DNA of 64,000 nucleotides from Inia geoffrensis. Taxonomy: Eukaryota > Chordata > Mammalia > Artiodactyla > Iniidae. Under the pieces are notes generated by a model. It saw only the letters and a list, made by a program, of their open reading frames with translations, did no database searches and was not told where the DNA came from. The stretch spans positions 134,033,886-134,097,885 of the forward strand of contig CM070902.1 in the NCBI GenBank assembly GCA_036417435.1, read 5' to 3'. Made by a program: the position numbers and the translations under genes. Of the stretch, positions 33,735-46,896 are shown piece by piece; position 1 is the first letter of the stretch; the number at the start of each line of letters is the position of its first letter.

Positions 33735-34280
33735 GATGGGATTCAGAACATGCTACCCCAAAATATGGCACCTTGTAATATTGAATATCTTAAACTGAAA
33801 GAATTTGAGAAAAAAGAAGCAGGAAGGTCACTCTTCATTCCCGCCTCACTCTTCTTCCCCAAAACAGGTCATCAAACTCCCATATAAAAAGTATCCTCCC
33901 TATAACAGGAGTAAAGAAGACATTTATACTGCCAGAGATGGAATTTAGGGCCGAGAAGTCTGTATAAACATACATAAGATAAACTAACCCTTATCTTCCT
34001 AGTTACTTCTTCACCACTTACCAACCCTAGCCCAAACACCACTGTCTTGTCAATTCTTCACACACTTATTGTTTGTCTAAAAGGTGTAAAACTTCTTGCT
34101 CAGGTCACTTCTTTGGGTCTTCATTCTCTTGAATGTACATGAAGTCTCCCACATACCCGTAAAAATTCAGTAAAATGTGTATTCTTTTATCCTGTTCATT
34201 TGTCTTTGTCAGTTTAGTTTTCAGAGGTAGACAGACACCCTAGGAGAGTCAAGGATAACTTCTTCCTCTCCTACAACCTC
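33735..34280 (+). mobile_element. Probable ERV1-like solo LTR
   Basis: 'gattcagaacatgctacccc' and 'aaaatatggcaccttgtaat' near the left, and 'gtctttgtcagtttagtttt' with 'cttcctctcctaca' near the right, resemble a mammalian ERV1 LTR. There is no internal viral coding sequence. Boundaries and subfamily are uncertain. Confidence 0.5.
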
Positions 34281-34799
34281 AGTGAAAGAAAAGAACACAC
34301 ATTTCCTAAATATGACAAAGATATCTTCTTAGCTTTTATTCATTCTTCCCTAGCTCCTTTTGAGAATAAACAGGACTAGCCTTGATAAATAAGGACCTTT
34401 CATTAGAGACTCCTAACTTTCCCTAAAGTTCCATAAATTAAAATTGGTAAAGATCTGATATCTGTTGGCTCACTGTCTGTTGTACTTTGGTCCAAATAAA
34501 TTGCAATGTTTTAACCTCAATTGACATTTGCATTTTAAGTCTTTATCTCTAATCCTGGAATAAAAGGCTTTATACAATCTCCAAAAGAATTTCAAATGGG
34601 GCCTGCCAAGGGATTTGGAAAGATTAATGAAGGGGACCATTTTATTTTCATTTGCAGTGGAGGCAAAGCTTTCAGTCAGTGGGCAGTCCCTTGGACAGCT
34701 GCCTGCCTATGAAAATTTCCTTAAAGAGTCTGAACAAGCAAGACCACCCCTCCTGTCCAGGTCAGAGTCACTGGTTTGCAGTTACCTTTCTTCCCACTC

Positions 34800-35635
34800 C
34801 TCAACTCCCATTTTATCACCCTCCTCCTCAGCCAACTGTCAGCTTCATCTTCCCTTAACAATCACTTCCTGCCTTCTGCCCCATGATATACTGGATGGCT
34901 GCATTTTCTGGCCTCACCCTAGTGGCCTGACTTAACCTATTTTTGCTACTTTATGATAGTTCTTCCATCCATTACCCTTGCCGTTAATCTGACACAGGTA
35001 ACTCTAAGCTTTTGCTGACCTTTTGTGTGTTTGTTTGTTTATTTCTTTGTTTGTTTTTGCGGTACGCGGGCCTCTCACCGTTGCGGCCTCTCCCGTTGCG
35101 GAGCACAGGCTCCGGACGCGCAGGCTCAGCGGCCGTGGCTCACGGGCCCAGCCGCTCCACGGCACGTGGGATCCTCCCAGACCGGGGCACGAACCCGTGT
35201 CCCCTGCATTGGCAGGCGAACTCTCAACCACTGCGCCACCAGGGAAGCCCTTGCTTACCATTTTTCACTCTCATCTCTGAAATACTTAAACTTCCCTAAT
35301 TTCTCTCTGGGCCTTTGTAATTGCTATGCCTTCTCCCTCTTTGCCTGGTTAGCTCCTACTCGCCAGCCAACATCAACCTAGTTACTGTTTTCATCAGGAA
35401 GTCTATCCCGGTTACAGTTCCCCTCCTCTCTATTCTGGGTTAATGCTTCCTGTACATGCTCACATTACAACCTATTTTTGCCCCTCAGGTAGCACACGTC
35501 AGTGAGCATTTTAGTTAGATATCTATTCTTTCATTTGTCTGAAAACTTCTTAGATAGAAAGTAGGAGCACAGTACTTGATATGAGGTGGCTGATTAACAA
35601 ATACTTGGGAAATAAACGAATGCATATCAACTTTG
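34800..35635 (+). repeat. L2 LINE 3' region, split by a SINE
   Basis: The clearest part is 35270-35635: 'ctctttgcctggttagctcc', 'catcaggaagtctatcccgg', closing with 'aacaaatacttgggaaataa'. L2-like C-rich text before the SINE begins near 34800. A short MER1-like fragment follows at 35640-35745. Confidence 0.65.
35022..35251 (-). repeat. CHR-2-type SINE (short class), minus strand
   Basis: 'gcggtacgcgggcctctcac' to 'ccaccagggaagccc', with a T/G-rich tail. The flanks 'tgctgaccttttg' and 'tgcttaccattttt' look like an aged target-site duplication. It splits an L2 element. Confidence 0.95.
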
Positions 35636-35749
35636 TGCAATAAAGAAGGACCCAACAAACATTTTCTGTGAAGAAAATATTTTAGGCTTGCAGACCTTCA
35701 GGTCTCCGTTGCAACTATTCAACTCTGCTTCTTAAAGCACGATGGCTAA

Positions 35750-37895
35750 TCCTCACTGGTGCCTCCAGAGTATCTATATAACAGGAAATTTGAGTTAAAG
35801 ATTTGAATGGAAGTAGTGGGGCTGCAGCGTTGGCCAGAGGACAGTACTTGAGGATATGTTTACATAGCAGGTACACTGTTCTTGTTTAGAGTGATTATTT
35901 ATTTTGGGTAGTTTGGGGGCAGGTCAGTAGATGGAACTAAAACAGAAGGCATCCTTGGTATAGCCACTGCCAGTTAAGGTTGTGCACTAAATTATTTCTT
36001 TGGAAAATTACCTGTGTTGGTGAGTTTTTAAAACATATCATTTAATTCAGGTTTGCTTTTTTCCCCTCCACTTTTTAACATTTCACTTTGGCTGTTCCAT
36101 CCTGCCCAAGTTAAATCACTTTCCATTTCCCATGAACCTGCCTAGACATGGTTGAACTTTCAAGCTGCATTTGTGGGAGCTGTGGAATCTTCTCTCCAGC
36201 AATACGTGACATAACAGGATGAGAGCATTTTGCCTCTATCCCTACCACACTCAAGAAGTCTCCTGACTTTAATTATTAGAAAAACCCATTTAGAGAAACT
36301 TTGTTTTCCAACGTTTGAAATGTGTGCAATACACTTCTGAGCAAAGTTGTATCCATATGTATGGTAGAAAGTGGTACAGTGATACAAATGTAATTGTTTC
36401 AATTCCAATACTATTCCAAATGTATGATCTCTATGAAAACTACTGTAGATCTATATTACATTAGCTTTCTGATATCATCTTCACATTCTTGAAGAAATTC
36501 TATCCCTCAAAGGTTTTTTTTTTTGAATTTTTTAAATTACAGTGCAGAATGGCAGATACTGCTAGTTCCTAAACAGTATCTTCCTGCCTTCTTCATTAAT
36601 GAAAGAACCCCAGTTTTTTTGAAGGGATGACTAGGTACCCAGCTAACAAATTATTTGTCATGCTCCCTGACAGACTAAGTTCTATTCATAAGGTGTTAAG
36701 TACAAGTGTTGCATGGGACTTTAGGGATGGCTGCTTAAAGGGAATTGATTCAGCTGGAAGGTAACTCTCTTATCCTTCTTTCTTCCTGGAAATAATGGCT
36801 TGAGCTTTAGCAGCCACCTTGGACTATGAGGTTATTTGAGGGTGAAAGTCACGTACAGGATGAATGACAGAAAGAGCCTAGGTCCCTCATGACCTCATGA
36901 CTACTGAGCCACAAAAATAGTCCTACTACAAGCCTTCCAGTGTTAGAAGTTCCAGTTGTGAAAAGGATAATATTTGTATGTGATAAACAAAATGTGGCTA
37001 CTTCTAAATTTTAGAGCTGGCATAGTGGACTGCCCAGGCTTGCAGGCTTTCTTTCCTTATTAATTAACAATTTAGGACTGTTCTTTCACTGGGCCAGTGG
37101 AGAAGGAAGAACAATAGTCAGGAGACATGAAGAGATCAGCAGGTGAAAACCATTGATTGAAAGAGATAAACCAGGATTGAGTAATCAGATAGGGTGTGTG
37201 AATTTATTTCATTAGGCCTTGACAATTCTGCACAGAAACCTTAATACTTTGAGGTTATCATGTTGCAACCTTGTGATGATGGTGTAATTTTCCCCTAAAT
37301 GGTTACAGGCTGTCCTGTAACCACAGACTCATGCACTCATAATCCCTGCACAGATGGTACAGAAAGAAGCTCAAATTTTCAGATCCTCTTTGTAAGTGAT
37401 TCTCTTTGGAGGTTTATAAGCAAACGTTGAGAAAGAGATATTATTATAATTGCATTTCATTTTCAAGGAAGCAGAACCAAAAGAAAAACTTTCAGCCAAT
37501 TTCCTCAGAGGCAAAACTGGGTTATTAGAATAGAGTAGCCTGTTGTTCAGCCTATATGTGAAGTTTCAGTTGCTACTTTTATCATCAACTGAGCCTTGAG
37601 TCAGAAGTCCCATGCCTACCTGGTTGGAGGTGCCACAATAAGACTCTTACTTTATGCTCACAACTGTTGAATAGAAAACAGATGAGGCCAAAGAGGGCTC
37701 AGGATAGAAGATATGTGATCACCTTCGCTGCGTGCTACCTTGGCAAGCAGTCATTTACATGTCAGTCAAGGAGTTTTAAACTTCACTCAGGCTACTGTCC
37801 TTAAATCTGGCCTACCGTTTTCCTTTAGAAAAAATTTAAAAGCAGTGTCCATCTTACCTGCCTCTACTTCTCAATGAGAACCCTTTCCTCAAGGT
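35750..37895. other. Upstream intergenic DNA, no feature recognised
   Basis: About 2.1 kb with no clear young repeat, exon or RNA gene. No strong open frame occurs on either strand. Confidence 0.45.
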
Positions 37896-37918
37896 CTGCC
37901 AAAAGTTTCCCTTCTCTC

Positions 37919-38243
37919 GGGCTTCCCTGGTGGCACAGTGGTTAAAAATCCGCCTGCCAATGCGGCGGACATGGGTTCGAGCCCTTGAAGATCCCACATG
38001 CCGTGGAGCAACTAAGCCAGTGCGCCACAACTACTGAGCCTGCGCTCTAGAGCCCATAAGCCACAACTACTGAGCCCGTTCACCTAGAGCGGTGCTCTGC
38101 AACAAGAGAAGCCACTGCAATGAGAAGCCCACGCAACACAACGAAGAGTAGCCCCCACTCGCCGCAACTAGAGAAAGCCCACACGCAGCAACAAAGACCC
38201 TATGCAGCCAAATAAATAAATAAATAAATTTATATTAAAAAAC
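37919..38243 (+). repeat. CHR-type SINE (long class)
   Basis: Full long-class copy with a small deletion in the head ('gagcccttgaagatccc'). Target-site duplication aaaagtttcccttctctc at 37901-37918 and a one-mismatch copy at 38244-38261. Confidence 0.95.
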
Positions 38244-38879
38244 AAAAGTTTCCCTCCTCTCTCCTCCCAAGAAGCCCTCTCTCACCCTCTCAGGCAGGCT
38301 GCTGGCAGAAGACTCACGGTACATTTCATGAGCCATTTGAGGCAAATTTAATAAAGGTGTGGACAGGTTCTAGGAAAAGCTAAAAGGAGCATGCAATACT
38401 CCTGAGCTAGTAAGAGAGCAGTTACCAGAACTGGAGGGGAGAGAAAGCTGTGTGTAGAGGCCTGCTGACTGTAATAAAGCCTTGATGACTCCCTGCAGGA
38501 AGGGTGCTAGGATAGAAGTACCCCAATCTCCCTCTCCTTCTCTTTGACTTCAGGTGACAACCCCTGCCAAAGGCAGCTTCTGGAAGCCAGTAGATAAGGA
38601 AGTCTGTTAATTTTGTCCATCAACGTAGATTTTCTGGCACAAAGGTGTATAGAGAAGGGTGAAGAGGGATTTAGAAAGACAACTGGAAGATATTCAGTCA
38701 CCTGCTCTGACATTTTTGCTCATGCTGGCCTTATCACCTACCCTCATTTTCAACTGTCATATAATCCACTGGTCTGGTCTACGATTCAAGTGTATGACCC
38801 CCTTTTAAATAGAGAAATGTTTCTCTCCTCAGTTGGCATTTTTAGCTGCATCATTCACGCTGACACTTAACCATATACA

Positions 38880-39025
38880 GCCTTTATTATCACTTAAATG
38901 TTTTAAATGTATGTGAGTATCCTGTTATATTGTAAGCTCTGTGGACCAGAATTTACGAGTTATGCTTCTGTTCTATCTCCATAGTACCTAACACAGTGCT
39001 CAGCACAGACCAGTTGAAACAAATT
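38880..39025 (+). repeat. L2 LINE 3' end
   Basis: 'attgtaagctctgtggacca' and 'cctaacacagtgctcagcac' are L2 3'-end text. Confidence 0.65.
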
Positions 39026-39148
39026 GTAATCTTCTTAATTCCCTCCCTGATTTTATCCCTGCCCCCTACCTGCCCCAGCAGATGCTTATACCTTCATATT
39101 ATTTTGTGGACACTCAAGGTGAAAAAATGATCTAAAATCACCGTTAGA

Positions 39149-39523
39149 TGGTTCTGATGAACCTAGGGGCAGGACAGGAATAAAGACGCAGATGTAGAGA
39201 ATGGACTTGAGGACATGGGGAGGGGGAAGGGTAAGCTGGGATGAAGTGAGAGAGCTGCATTGACATATATACTCTACCAAATGTAAAATAGATAGCTAGT
39301 GGGAAGCAGCCGCATAGCACAGGGAGATCAGCTGGTGCTTTGTGACCACCTAGAGGGGTGGGATAGGGAGGGTGGGAGGGAGGCTCAAGAGGGAGGGGAT
39401 ATGGGGATATATGTATACATATAGCTGATTCACTTTGTTATACAGCAGACACTAACACAACATTGTAAAGCAATTATACTCCAATAAAGATGTAAAAAAA
39501 TTTTTTAATAAAAATAAATAAAT
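39149..39523 (+). mobile_element. Cetartiodactyl L1 3' UTR, 5'-truncated
   Basis: 'gaacctaggggcaggacagg', 'tagctagtgggaagcagccg' and the polyadenylation end 'tactccaataaagatgt' mark a young L1 3' UTR. The target-site duplication aaaatcaccgttaga (39134-39148) is repeated with one change at 39524-39538. Confidence 0.93.
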
Positions 39524-39539
39524 AAAATCACCATTAGAA

Positions 39540-41475
39540 AGCACAAGAAGTCTAGACGTGTCTGTAGGGGTGTTTCTGAAGTTGGATAGTGGAGTATGCA
39601 AGTCAAAGCTAGGCTTCCATCAGCAGACACCTGGAACTCTTTACCTGATGGCTTTTTCTATCTGCCTCACTAGCCCAAAGGCAGGGGAGGCTAGAAGCGC
39701 TGGGAAGTTCTACTGTCTCCAATCTCCCCACAAGCAGCTCTCAAATAGTGACTGAAGGGACTTGGTGACTAAAAATCAAGCAGCCTCACCGACCTGATGG
39801 GGGGAGGGGACAGGCAATTCTGAGGTACCTTCTACATGGTTTCCCAGAATTCCCCTGGGGTTTGAGCCCAGCTGCCTACAGGCGTGATCTGCATGATAAT
39901 TCATCCTTAATTAGCTTCCTTCCCTTTGTTTTTCTCTCTCCCTCTCTGCTGCCAGTGCTTCTTGGAATCACCTCCCAAATGAAATATGGACTTAAATTCT
40001 TACCTTTAAGTTTACTTCTAGGGTAGAATGATGTGACATCACCAATGATATTCAACCCATATGTGGTAGGGATATACAAGATGTACCTTTCTTTATATAC
40101 CTTCTCTGTCCTGACATTTTCCTCTTTCTTTGCTTTCATATCTAAACATATTACTGATCCACCTAAGAAAAATTCCAAAGACATTTAAAAAAATTAAAAA
40201 TAAAGTTAGTGTTTTTTTAATCCTATTATAAAAGCAATATATGCTTATTGTTAAAAAATTAGAAAATAAGAATAACACCACTATTCTAAGATATGTTAAT
40301 ATCTTGCTGTGTATCGTTTTGGAACATTTTCTTTACATGAATTAAAGTAGGCTTTTTTAATTGCTTTTTTTCCCCACTGAAGAATATATGTTGAATAACT
40401 TGACAAGTCAAAAAATACTTATGTTTAACAACATTCAAAAATGATTGCAGAGTGTTTCACTGTATGGACTTACTACTACTGTTCCTTCAATCAAGTTTCA
40501 CTTTTAGTTATTTTGAGTGTTTCAGTTTTCAAAAAAAAAAAATTACTAGGTTGTATAACTTGTAACTAAATGTAACTTCTAACTAAATCATCAAGGTACT
40601 TCCCCAAAAGTGGAACTGCTACATCAGAGAACACATATATTCAAAAGATTTTTGACATCTTACTAAGTGACTCCTACCAGCAATATATGAGGTTGTTTAT
40701 TTCCTGACAGTTCTATCAACTCTATTTTCTTCTTTAAGCCTTTGCCAATAATTAATTTCATTGCTCTGATTAATAACAAGGATGAACTTTTTAATATTCC
40801 CATTGGTCATTCTTTTCCTTTTTTTATGATTTGCCTTGTTTCTGTACATAAAGACAATTGTAGGAAGACAATGCTGCTGTAATACTAGCTGGAGGTTATG
40901 ATCTCATTGCTTTTTTTTAAAAACATCTTTATTGGAGTATAATTGCTTTACAGTGTTGATCTCATTGCTTTTTATTAAGTGGTTGGTTATTCTTCCTCCA
41001 AGAACAGTCCTAAGAAAGAACTCTGACCTCTCCTTGCTTCAGATATCTAATTCACACTTAAGTTTAACCTCAACCCCTGTACCAATGACCTTTCACATCA
41101 GTGAAAGCAACCTAGCAACCTACTGCATCTCTCCATTAGCTTTCCTATCAATATTCAGTTTCAGCATATTGAGTCCTGACTTCCAATCTGTTGCCATTCC
41201 CAACTTTCTCAGTTCCATCTAAACTCTCTTGGCCTCCAAAATTTGAAATAGCAGAGCTTCTTTTTAATATTTTTTTCTTTTTTGTACTCAAATCCAATCA
41301 AACATGATTACGCATTTTCTTTGTTCATAATATTTCACAGATTTTCTCCTAAAGCTTTATCTCTACAACCATGACTCTAATTTAGACCCATCACATTCTA
41401 TCTAGAGGACTTCTCCCTTCAGAGCTAATAGAGTTTTATGCGTACAATTTTCAATATTTTAAAATAATTAAATTT
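39540..41475. other. Upstream intergenic DNA; one tiny L1 insert
   Basis: Apart from the 42-bp L1 insert at 40916-40957, no repeat, exon or RNA gene is recognised. The DNA is AT-rich. Confidence 0.45.
40916..40957 (-). mobile_element. Ultra-short L1 3' end insertion (42 bp)
   Basis: The reverse strand ends with 'gcaattatactccaataaag', the L1 3' terminus, followed by an A-run. Flanked by gatctcattgcttttt at 40900-40915 and 40958-40973. Confidence 0.88.
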
Positions 41476-42364
41476 ATCCTGCACTTAACAGTATATGTGT
41501 ATACATAAGGTATAAAGAATAATTAAAGTCTTACTCTGAGGGTTCCTTTCCAAACACATTCCTCTCTCTCTCCCACAGAGGTAAATACTATCCTGAATGT
41601 ATGTTTATCATTCCCATATATTGCTTCGTTTGCATATATTACTCTATTTGAATTTAGTTTGCAAGCTTTTTAACTTTAAATAAGCAATATCATATTATAT
41701 GTATATTTTTTGCAACTTGCTTTTCTTGCTCAATATTATATGTAAGATTTGTCCTTGTTGATGGTTTATTCATTTTTTTACTACTGTGTAGTATTGCATT
41801 GGATGCCTATACCATAATTTACTCATCCCCCCGTTGATAGGTATTGAGTTGTTTCCAGTTTTTTTTTTTCTATTACAGGCCACGCTGCTATGTACATTTG
41901 TGACATGTACAAGCTTACATAGCAAATGCAAGAGTTTCTCTAGAAGTGGAATTTGTGATTTCACAGTGTTCATAACTTTGATATCACTAGATAATGCCAA
42001 ACTGTCTTCCAAGATTTACACTTAGGAAAGTTTCTGTGGATTTCAGTCATCCCACACTCTGACCAGCACTTAGTTTTGCCAGATTTCGTAAGTTTTGCCA
42101 ATCTGGTAAATATAAATAGTATCTCCTGGTTTTAATTTGAATTTATCTAGTTTCAAATGAGATTTTAATGTTTCATATGTTCATTACCAATTTAGATTTC
42201 CTTTTCTGCAAAATTCTTCTTCAATTTTTTCCTTATTTTTCTATTGGATTTTTGTTCTTTTTTCTGATTAGTTTTTAGGAATAATTTTCAATATCCTAAA
42301 TAGTAATCTTCTGTTCATTATCTGAGTATTAAACATCTTCCAGTTTGTGGCTTCTCACTTTTTT

Positions 42365-42564
42365 TTTTTTTCGCGGTACGCGGGCCTCTCACTGTTGTGG
42401 CCTCTCCCATTGTGGAGCACAGGCTCCTGACGCGCAGGCTCAGTGGCCATGGCTCACGGACCCAGCTGCTCCGTGGCATGTGGGATCTTCCCGGACCGGG
42501 GCACGAACCCGTGTTCCCTTCATTGGCAGGCGGACTCTCAACCACTGCGCCACCAGGGAAGCCC
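42365..42564 (-). repeat. CHR-2-type SINE (short class), minus strand
   Basis: 'cgcggtacgcgggcctctca' to 'ccaccagggaagccca'. Target-site duplication cttctcactttt (42351-42362) and cttcttactttt (about 42567-42578), in the L1. Confidence 0.95.
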
Positions 42565-42716
42565 ACTTCTTACTTTTTAATGATATCTTTTGATAATCAG
42601 TTTTTAACTAGAATGTATTGATAATAAAATCTATCAATCTTTACCTAACGGGTTGAGGTTTTTATATCTCCTTTAAGAAACACTTTCCAACTGAGACTTA
42701 AAAAATTTTCTTCTAG

Positions 42717-42926
42717 AGCTTCCCTGGTGGCGCAGTGGTTGAGAGTCCGCCTCCCGATGCACGGGACACAGGTTCGTGTCCCGGTCTGGGAAGATCCCAC
42801 ATGCCGCGGAGCAGCTGGGCCCGTGAGCCATGACCGCTGAGCCTGTGCGTCCGGAGCCTGTGCTCCGCAATGGGAGAGGCCACAGCATTGAGAGGCCCGT
42901 GTATCGCAAAAAAAAAAAAAAAAAAA
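42717..42926 (+). repeat. CHR-2-type SINE (short class)
   Basis: 'agcttccctggtggcgcagt' to 'gaggcccgtgtatcgc' plus an A-run over 20. Target-site duplication aaaattttcttcta (42702-42715) against aaagttttcttcta (about 42927-42940). Confidence 0.95.
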
Positions 42927-43114
42927 AAAGTTTTCTTCTAAAACTTTTGAGTTTCACATTTTATATCTAAATCCTTAGTTTATTTGAATTGATTTTTGTA
43001 AATGAAATTGTTATCATGTTACCATTTATGCCTACACCATAGTCAGCCTATAGAAGATACTCAGTATTTTTCCACTTCTTTTTTTATTCTTTGATTTATT
43101 ATTTTAAATAAATG

Positions 43115-45055
43115 TTTTTTAAAAAATGCTTATTTCAAGCTAAATGAATCTTTTAGAAGCACTCCACAACGTACTCTTCCTTATCATTTAGGTGCTGCGT
43201 AAACTACTAAAAACACAGGCAAGCCAACGATTTACCACAATCAGCATTAAATTCTCGGATGTACCACTAGATTTTAGAGTGGGATGAGTTCTGGGTCCAT
43301 AGTGTAGATTATAGAGATATTTTTAAGTATTTGATCTGCTAAATGAATAAAATGTAAAAATATACTTGTGTCATCCTTTGAGATGAATTGGATAAGCTAC
43401 ACCTTTGTGGGGGAAAAAGCATGGTTGTTATCAGTGAATCATGATCTATCATGATTTCTAACTATAACAAATCAAGCGTTAAAAATTATGTTCTATACTT
43501 CATATTGTATATTTAAATATGAGCTCCTTAATGGAATATGAATGATAAAACACAGAGTCTCTCTCTTCAGGTTTTTCAAACCAGTTCCTAATATACCCCC
43601 AGGGGAAAGCCAGACCCACTCAATGACTTGGCACCAGAATTAAGCCAAAACTTGTCTTTGAGATAGGCACAGTGGGAGGAAGCGAAGGCACCATAGTAAT
43701 AGTTGTAAAACACTTGGAGCTCCCTCTGCTGGAATATATTGGTATAGTAGTAGTGGTAGTGCACTACAGTAGAGCAGTAGTGAAGGAAGCATTCTACCTC
43801 CAAGGTAGAAGAAACGGAAACAAAATGAAACAATCTAAAAGTTAGCTTTGATACCAGGTTAAAGAGAAAGTTTAAAACAACAGTAGACTTTCTTCTAGAC
43901 AAATTTTGTAAAATTTGTCATTTTCCTTCTACTTTAGGGATATTTGCCTTATAGTACAAAAAGCATTATCTTGATTCATTAATTGACACCTTATGGGAGC
44001 AGCCTCAGGGAAGAGCATAACATCATTCTAGGACGTTGATGACTGAAAATGTATTTATAGACTAGACTTTTATTTATTATGTAACTTTTGGAAAGTCATT
44101 TAACTTCTCTGTATTGTGTCGCTCTAATTTTAAAATGAAGATGACAATAACAACCCCAAACTCTTTGACAATGGAGGGTAAATGAGAAGCCAAAGATGTG
44201 AAACAAACTTCCAAGGTGTCACATATCCTCGTGGCTAAAATCCCAGAACTGGTTGGTAACCATGTTCCCAGCCGAATAGTGTTGAGTCCCAGGCACTGTG
44301 TCAGGTCCTGGTAACACAGTGATGAATAAAGACTGTCCCTCACCCTCCTAGAACTCACAGTTTAACAGCCTATGGGAGAAGACACTATAATAACACAAAC
44401 AGTAACAAAAAACCATGGCAAATCCTATAAAAGAATGTATTGGAAGGTTATAGAGACACATAATTTTCTAGAAGGTCAGAAAAGGCTTCAAAGAAGCCTT
44501 TGTGTTTGAGTTGGGACTTGAATGATGAGGTACTTTCCAGTATATATTTCTTTCTTAAAATTTTAGTTTATTTAGCTGTTCTTAGTAGGAACTCTCTTCC
44601 AAAAACGCTTTTTAAAAACACGATAATTAGGGGAACAGAAAGTTAGCCTAGTTCTAGTTTATTTCATTGGAAGTCTTAATAAGCAACATACTGATGCAAC
44701 CATTAGTTTAATAAATAAATTACTAGACTGAAATAAATATATTGGCATGGGAATAAGGAAAATATTGGCTGATGTACAGGGAGAAATCAATGGACAGAAA
44801 GATTATAAGTTATATATTTATCATTTATATCCTACTTCTGAAAATAATGTTAGGCTTGATAGCTTTTAGTTGGTATATTAAAGATAATAATACAAATTTA
44901 CCATTAGTAAAGATAAGGTGTTCTGTTTCTGCTCTCCCTTCCAAAAAAAAAAAATCTGTGTCCTGTTAATACTTTAAGATCCTTGGATGCTAAGCATTAT
45001 CTTATATTTCATGCATTTAGCCTTTAATAATTTCTCAACAGGCAGAGTCTTAGAG
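43115..45055. other. Upstream intergenic DNA; MIR and ancient-repeat traces
   Basis: A plus-strand MIR piece ('ggaaagtcatttaacttctc') lies at about 44080-44165. An ancient repeat ('caggcactgtgtcaggtcct') lies at about 44285-44550. The block 43590-43900 has no recognised origin. Confidence 0.45.
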
Positions 45056-46234
45056 CAGGAAAAAAAATTTATAGCTGCACTTGCCTACATTAGAAAAGAA
45101 GAAAAACTGTAGATCAATAACCTAATTGTATACTTTAAGGAACTAAAAAATGAATAGAAAATTAAACTGAAAGCAAACAGAGGGAAGGAAATAATAACTG
45201 ACTGGAATTATATAAAATGGAAAATATAAAAACAAGAGAGAAAATAAAAGAAATCTAAAGCTGTCTTTTTGAAAAAGATCAACACAATGACAAAGGTTTA
45301 GCAAGACTGGCCAAGAACAAAAGAAGGAAGACTCAAATTACTAAAATCACAAATGTAGGCATGGACATTACTACCAACCTTACAGGAATTAAAAGAAGAT
45401 TATAAGGGAATTCTATGAAAATTATATGCCAATTATAGGTCTAGATAACCTATGTGAAATGGACAGATTCCTAGATTTGTTCCAACTTCCCAACTCATTT
45501 TATGAAGCTAGTATTACTCTGATACCAACAAAGACATAAGAAAAGAACACTATAGACCAATATCCCTTATGGATATAAATGCAAAAGTCTTCAGTAAAAT
45601 ACTGGTGAAATGAAGCCAGTATTACATTAAGAAGATTGTACACCTTGATTAAGAGGGATTTTATCTCAGGAATATAAGAATAGTTCAACATATGAAAATC
45701 AATCATTTTAATATACCATATTAAAGAATGAAAGGGAAAAAACTACATGATCATCTCAGTAGATGCAGAAAAACTACCTGACAAAAGCCAACACCATTTC
45801 ATGATAAAAGCACACAACTAGATGCAGAAGAGAATTCCCTCATCCTGACAAAGAATAACTATGAAAAATCACAGCTAACATCATACTTAATGATGAAAGA
45901 CTAAAAGATTCCCCCTAATATCAGGAACAAAGAAGATGTTCTCTCTTGTCACTTCTGTCCAACATTGTACTGGAGGTTTACCCAGGGCAATTAGCCCAGA
46001 AAGAGAAATAAAAGACACACGATTTGGAAAGGAAAAAGTAAAAATTTCTCTATTCACGGAAGACGTGACTTTCTATGTAGAAAAACCTAAGGAGTACGTG
46101 CATACACACAAACTATTAGGGCTAATAAATAAGTTCAGCAAGTTTGCGGGATATAAGATCAATACACAAAAATCAGTTGTATTTCTATATACTAGAATAA
46201 ACAATTCAAAAATGAAATTAAGAAAACAATTCCA

Positions 46235-46447
46235 GGGCTTCCCTGGTGGCGCACTGGTTGAGAGTCCGCCTGCCGATGCAGGGGACATGGATTCGTGCCC
46301 CGGTCTGGGAAGATCCCACATGCCGTGGAGAGGCTGGGCCCGTGAGCCATGGCCGCTAAGCCTGCACGTCCGGAGCCTGTGCTCCGCAATGGGAGAGGCC
46401 ACAACAGTGAGAGGCCCGTGTACCGCAAAAAAAAAAAAAAAAAAAAA
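46235..46447 (+). repeat. CHR-2-type SINE (short class)
   Basis: 'gggcttccctggtggcgcac' to 'gaggcccgtgtaccgc' plus an A-run over 20. Exact target-site duplication aagaaaacaattcca at 46220-46234 and 46448-46462, in L1 ORF2. Confidence 0.96.
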
Positions 46448-46776
46448 AGAAAACAATTCCATTTACAATAGCATCAAAAGAAATCCAAGACTTGTATATT
46501 GAAAACCATATACATTGTGGAAAGAAATGAAAGAAGACCTAAATAAATGGAAAAACATCTCATGTTCATAAATTGGAAGATTTAATAACATTAAGTTAAT
46601 ACTTTCCAGATTGATTTAGAGATTCAACATAATCCCAGCAACCGTTTTTGCAGAAATTGAAAAGCTGATTCTAAAATTCATGTGGAAATGCAAGGCACAC
46701 AGAATATCTAAAACAGTCTTTAAAAAATTAACAGTTGGAGAATTCACATTTCCCAATTTTAAAACTTACTACATGG

Positions 46777-46896
46777 ACCTCCCCGGAGGTCTAGTGGTTA
46801 AGACTCTGCCCTTCCACTGCAGGGGGCACAGGTTCAATCCCTGGTCAGGGAACTAAGATCCCACATGCCAGGCAGTGTGGCCAAAAATAAAAAACA
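46777..46896 (+). repeat. Short tRNA-Glu-derived SINE (CHR-1-like)
   Basis: 'acctccccggaggtctagtg', B box 'ggttcaatccctgg', end 'caggcagtgtggcc' plus A-rich tail. Confidence 0.88.

Larger units (their letters stand above)
41480..43110 (-). mobile_element. Old L1, minus strand, split by two SINEs
   Basis: Read in reverse, the text includes ORF2 C-terminal and 3' parts: plus-strand 'ctagaagtggaatttgtgat', 'gataatgccaaactgtcttc', 'ttgccaatctggtaaatata' and 'cttccagtttgtggcttctc'. Interrupted at 42365-42564 and 42717-42926. No usable frame remains. Confidence 0.75.

Noticed and set aside
35012..35381. Several overlapping open frames of 85-118 codons
   Set aside because: All are translations of one CpG-rich SINE. 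The same peptides recur at every short-class SINE in the window.
43588..43902. A 104-codon minus-strand open frame
   Set aside because: No recognisable domain, no splice signals in useful places, and low-complexity HYHYYYT/YNYYYG runs. Treated as chance.
45936..46502. A 188-codon plus-strand open frame
   Set aside because: It is L1 ORF2 continuing through an inserted SINE; recorded under the L1.
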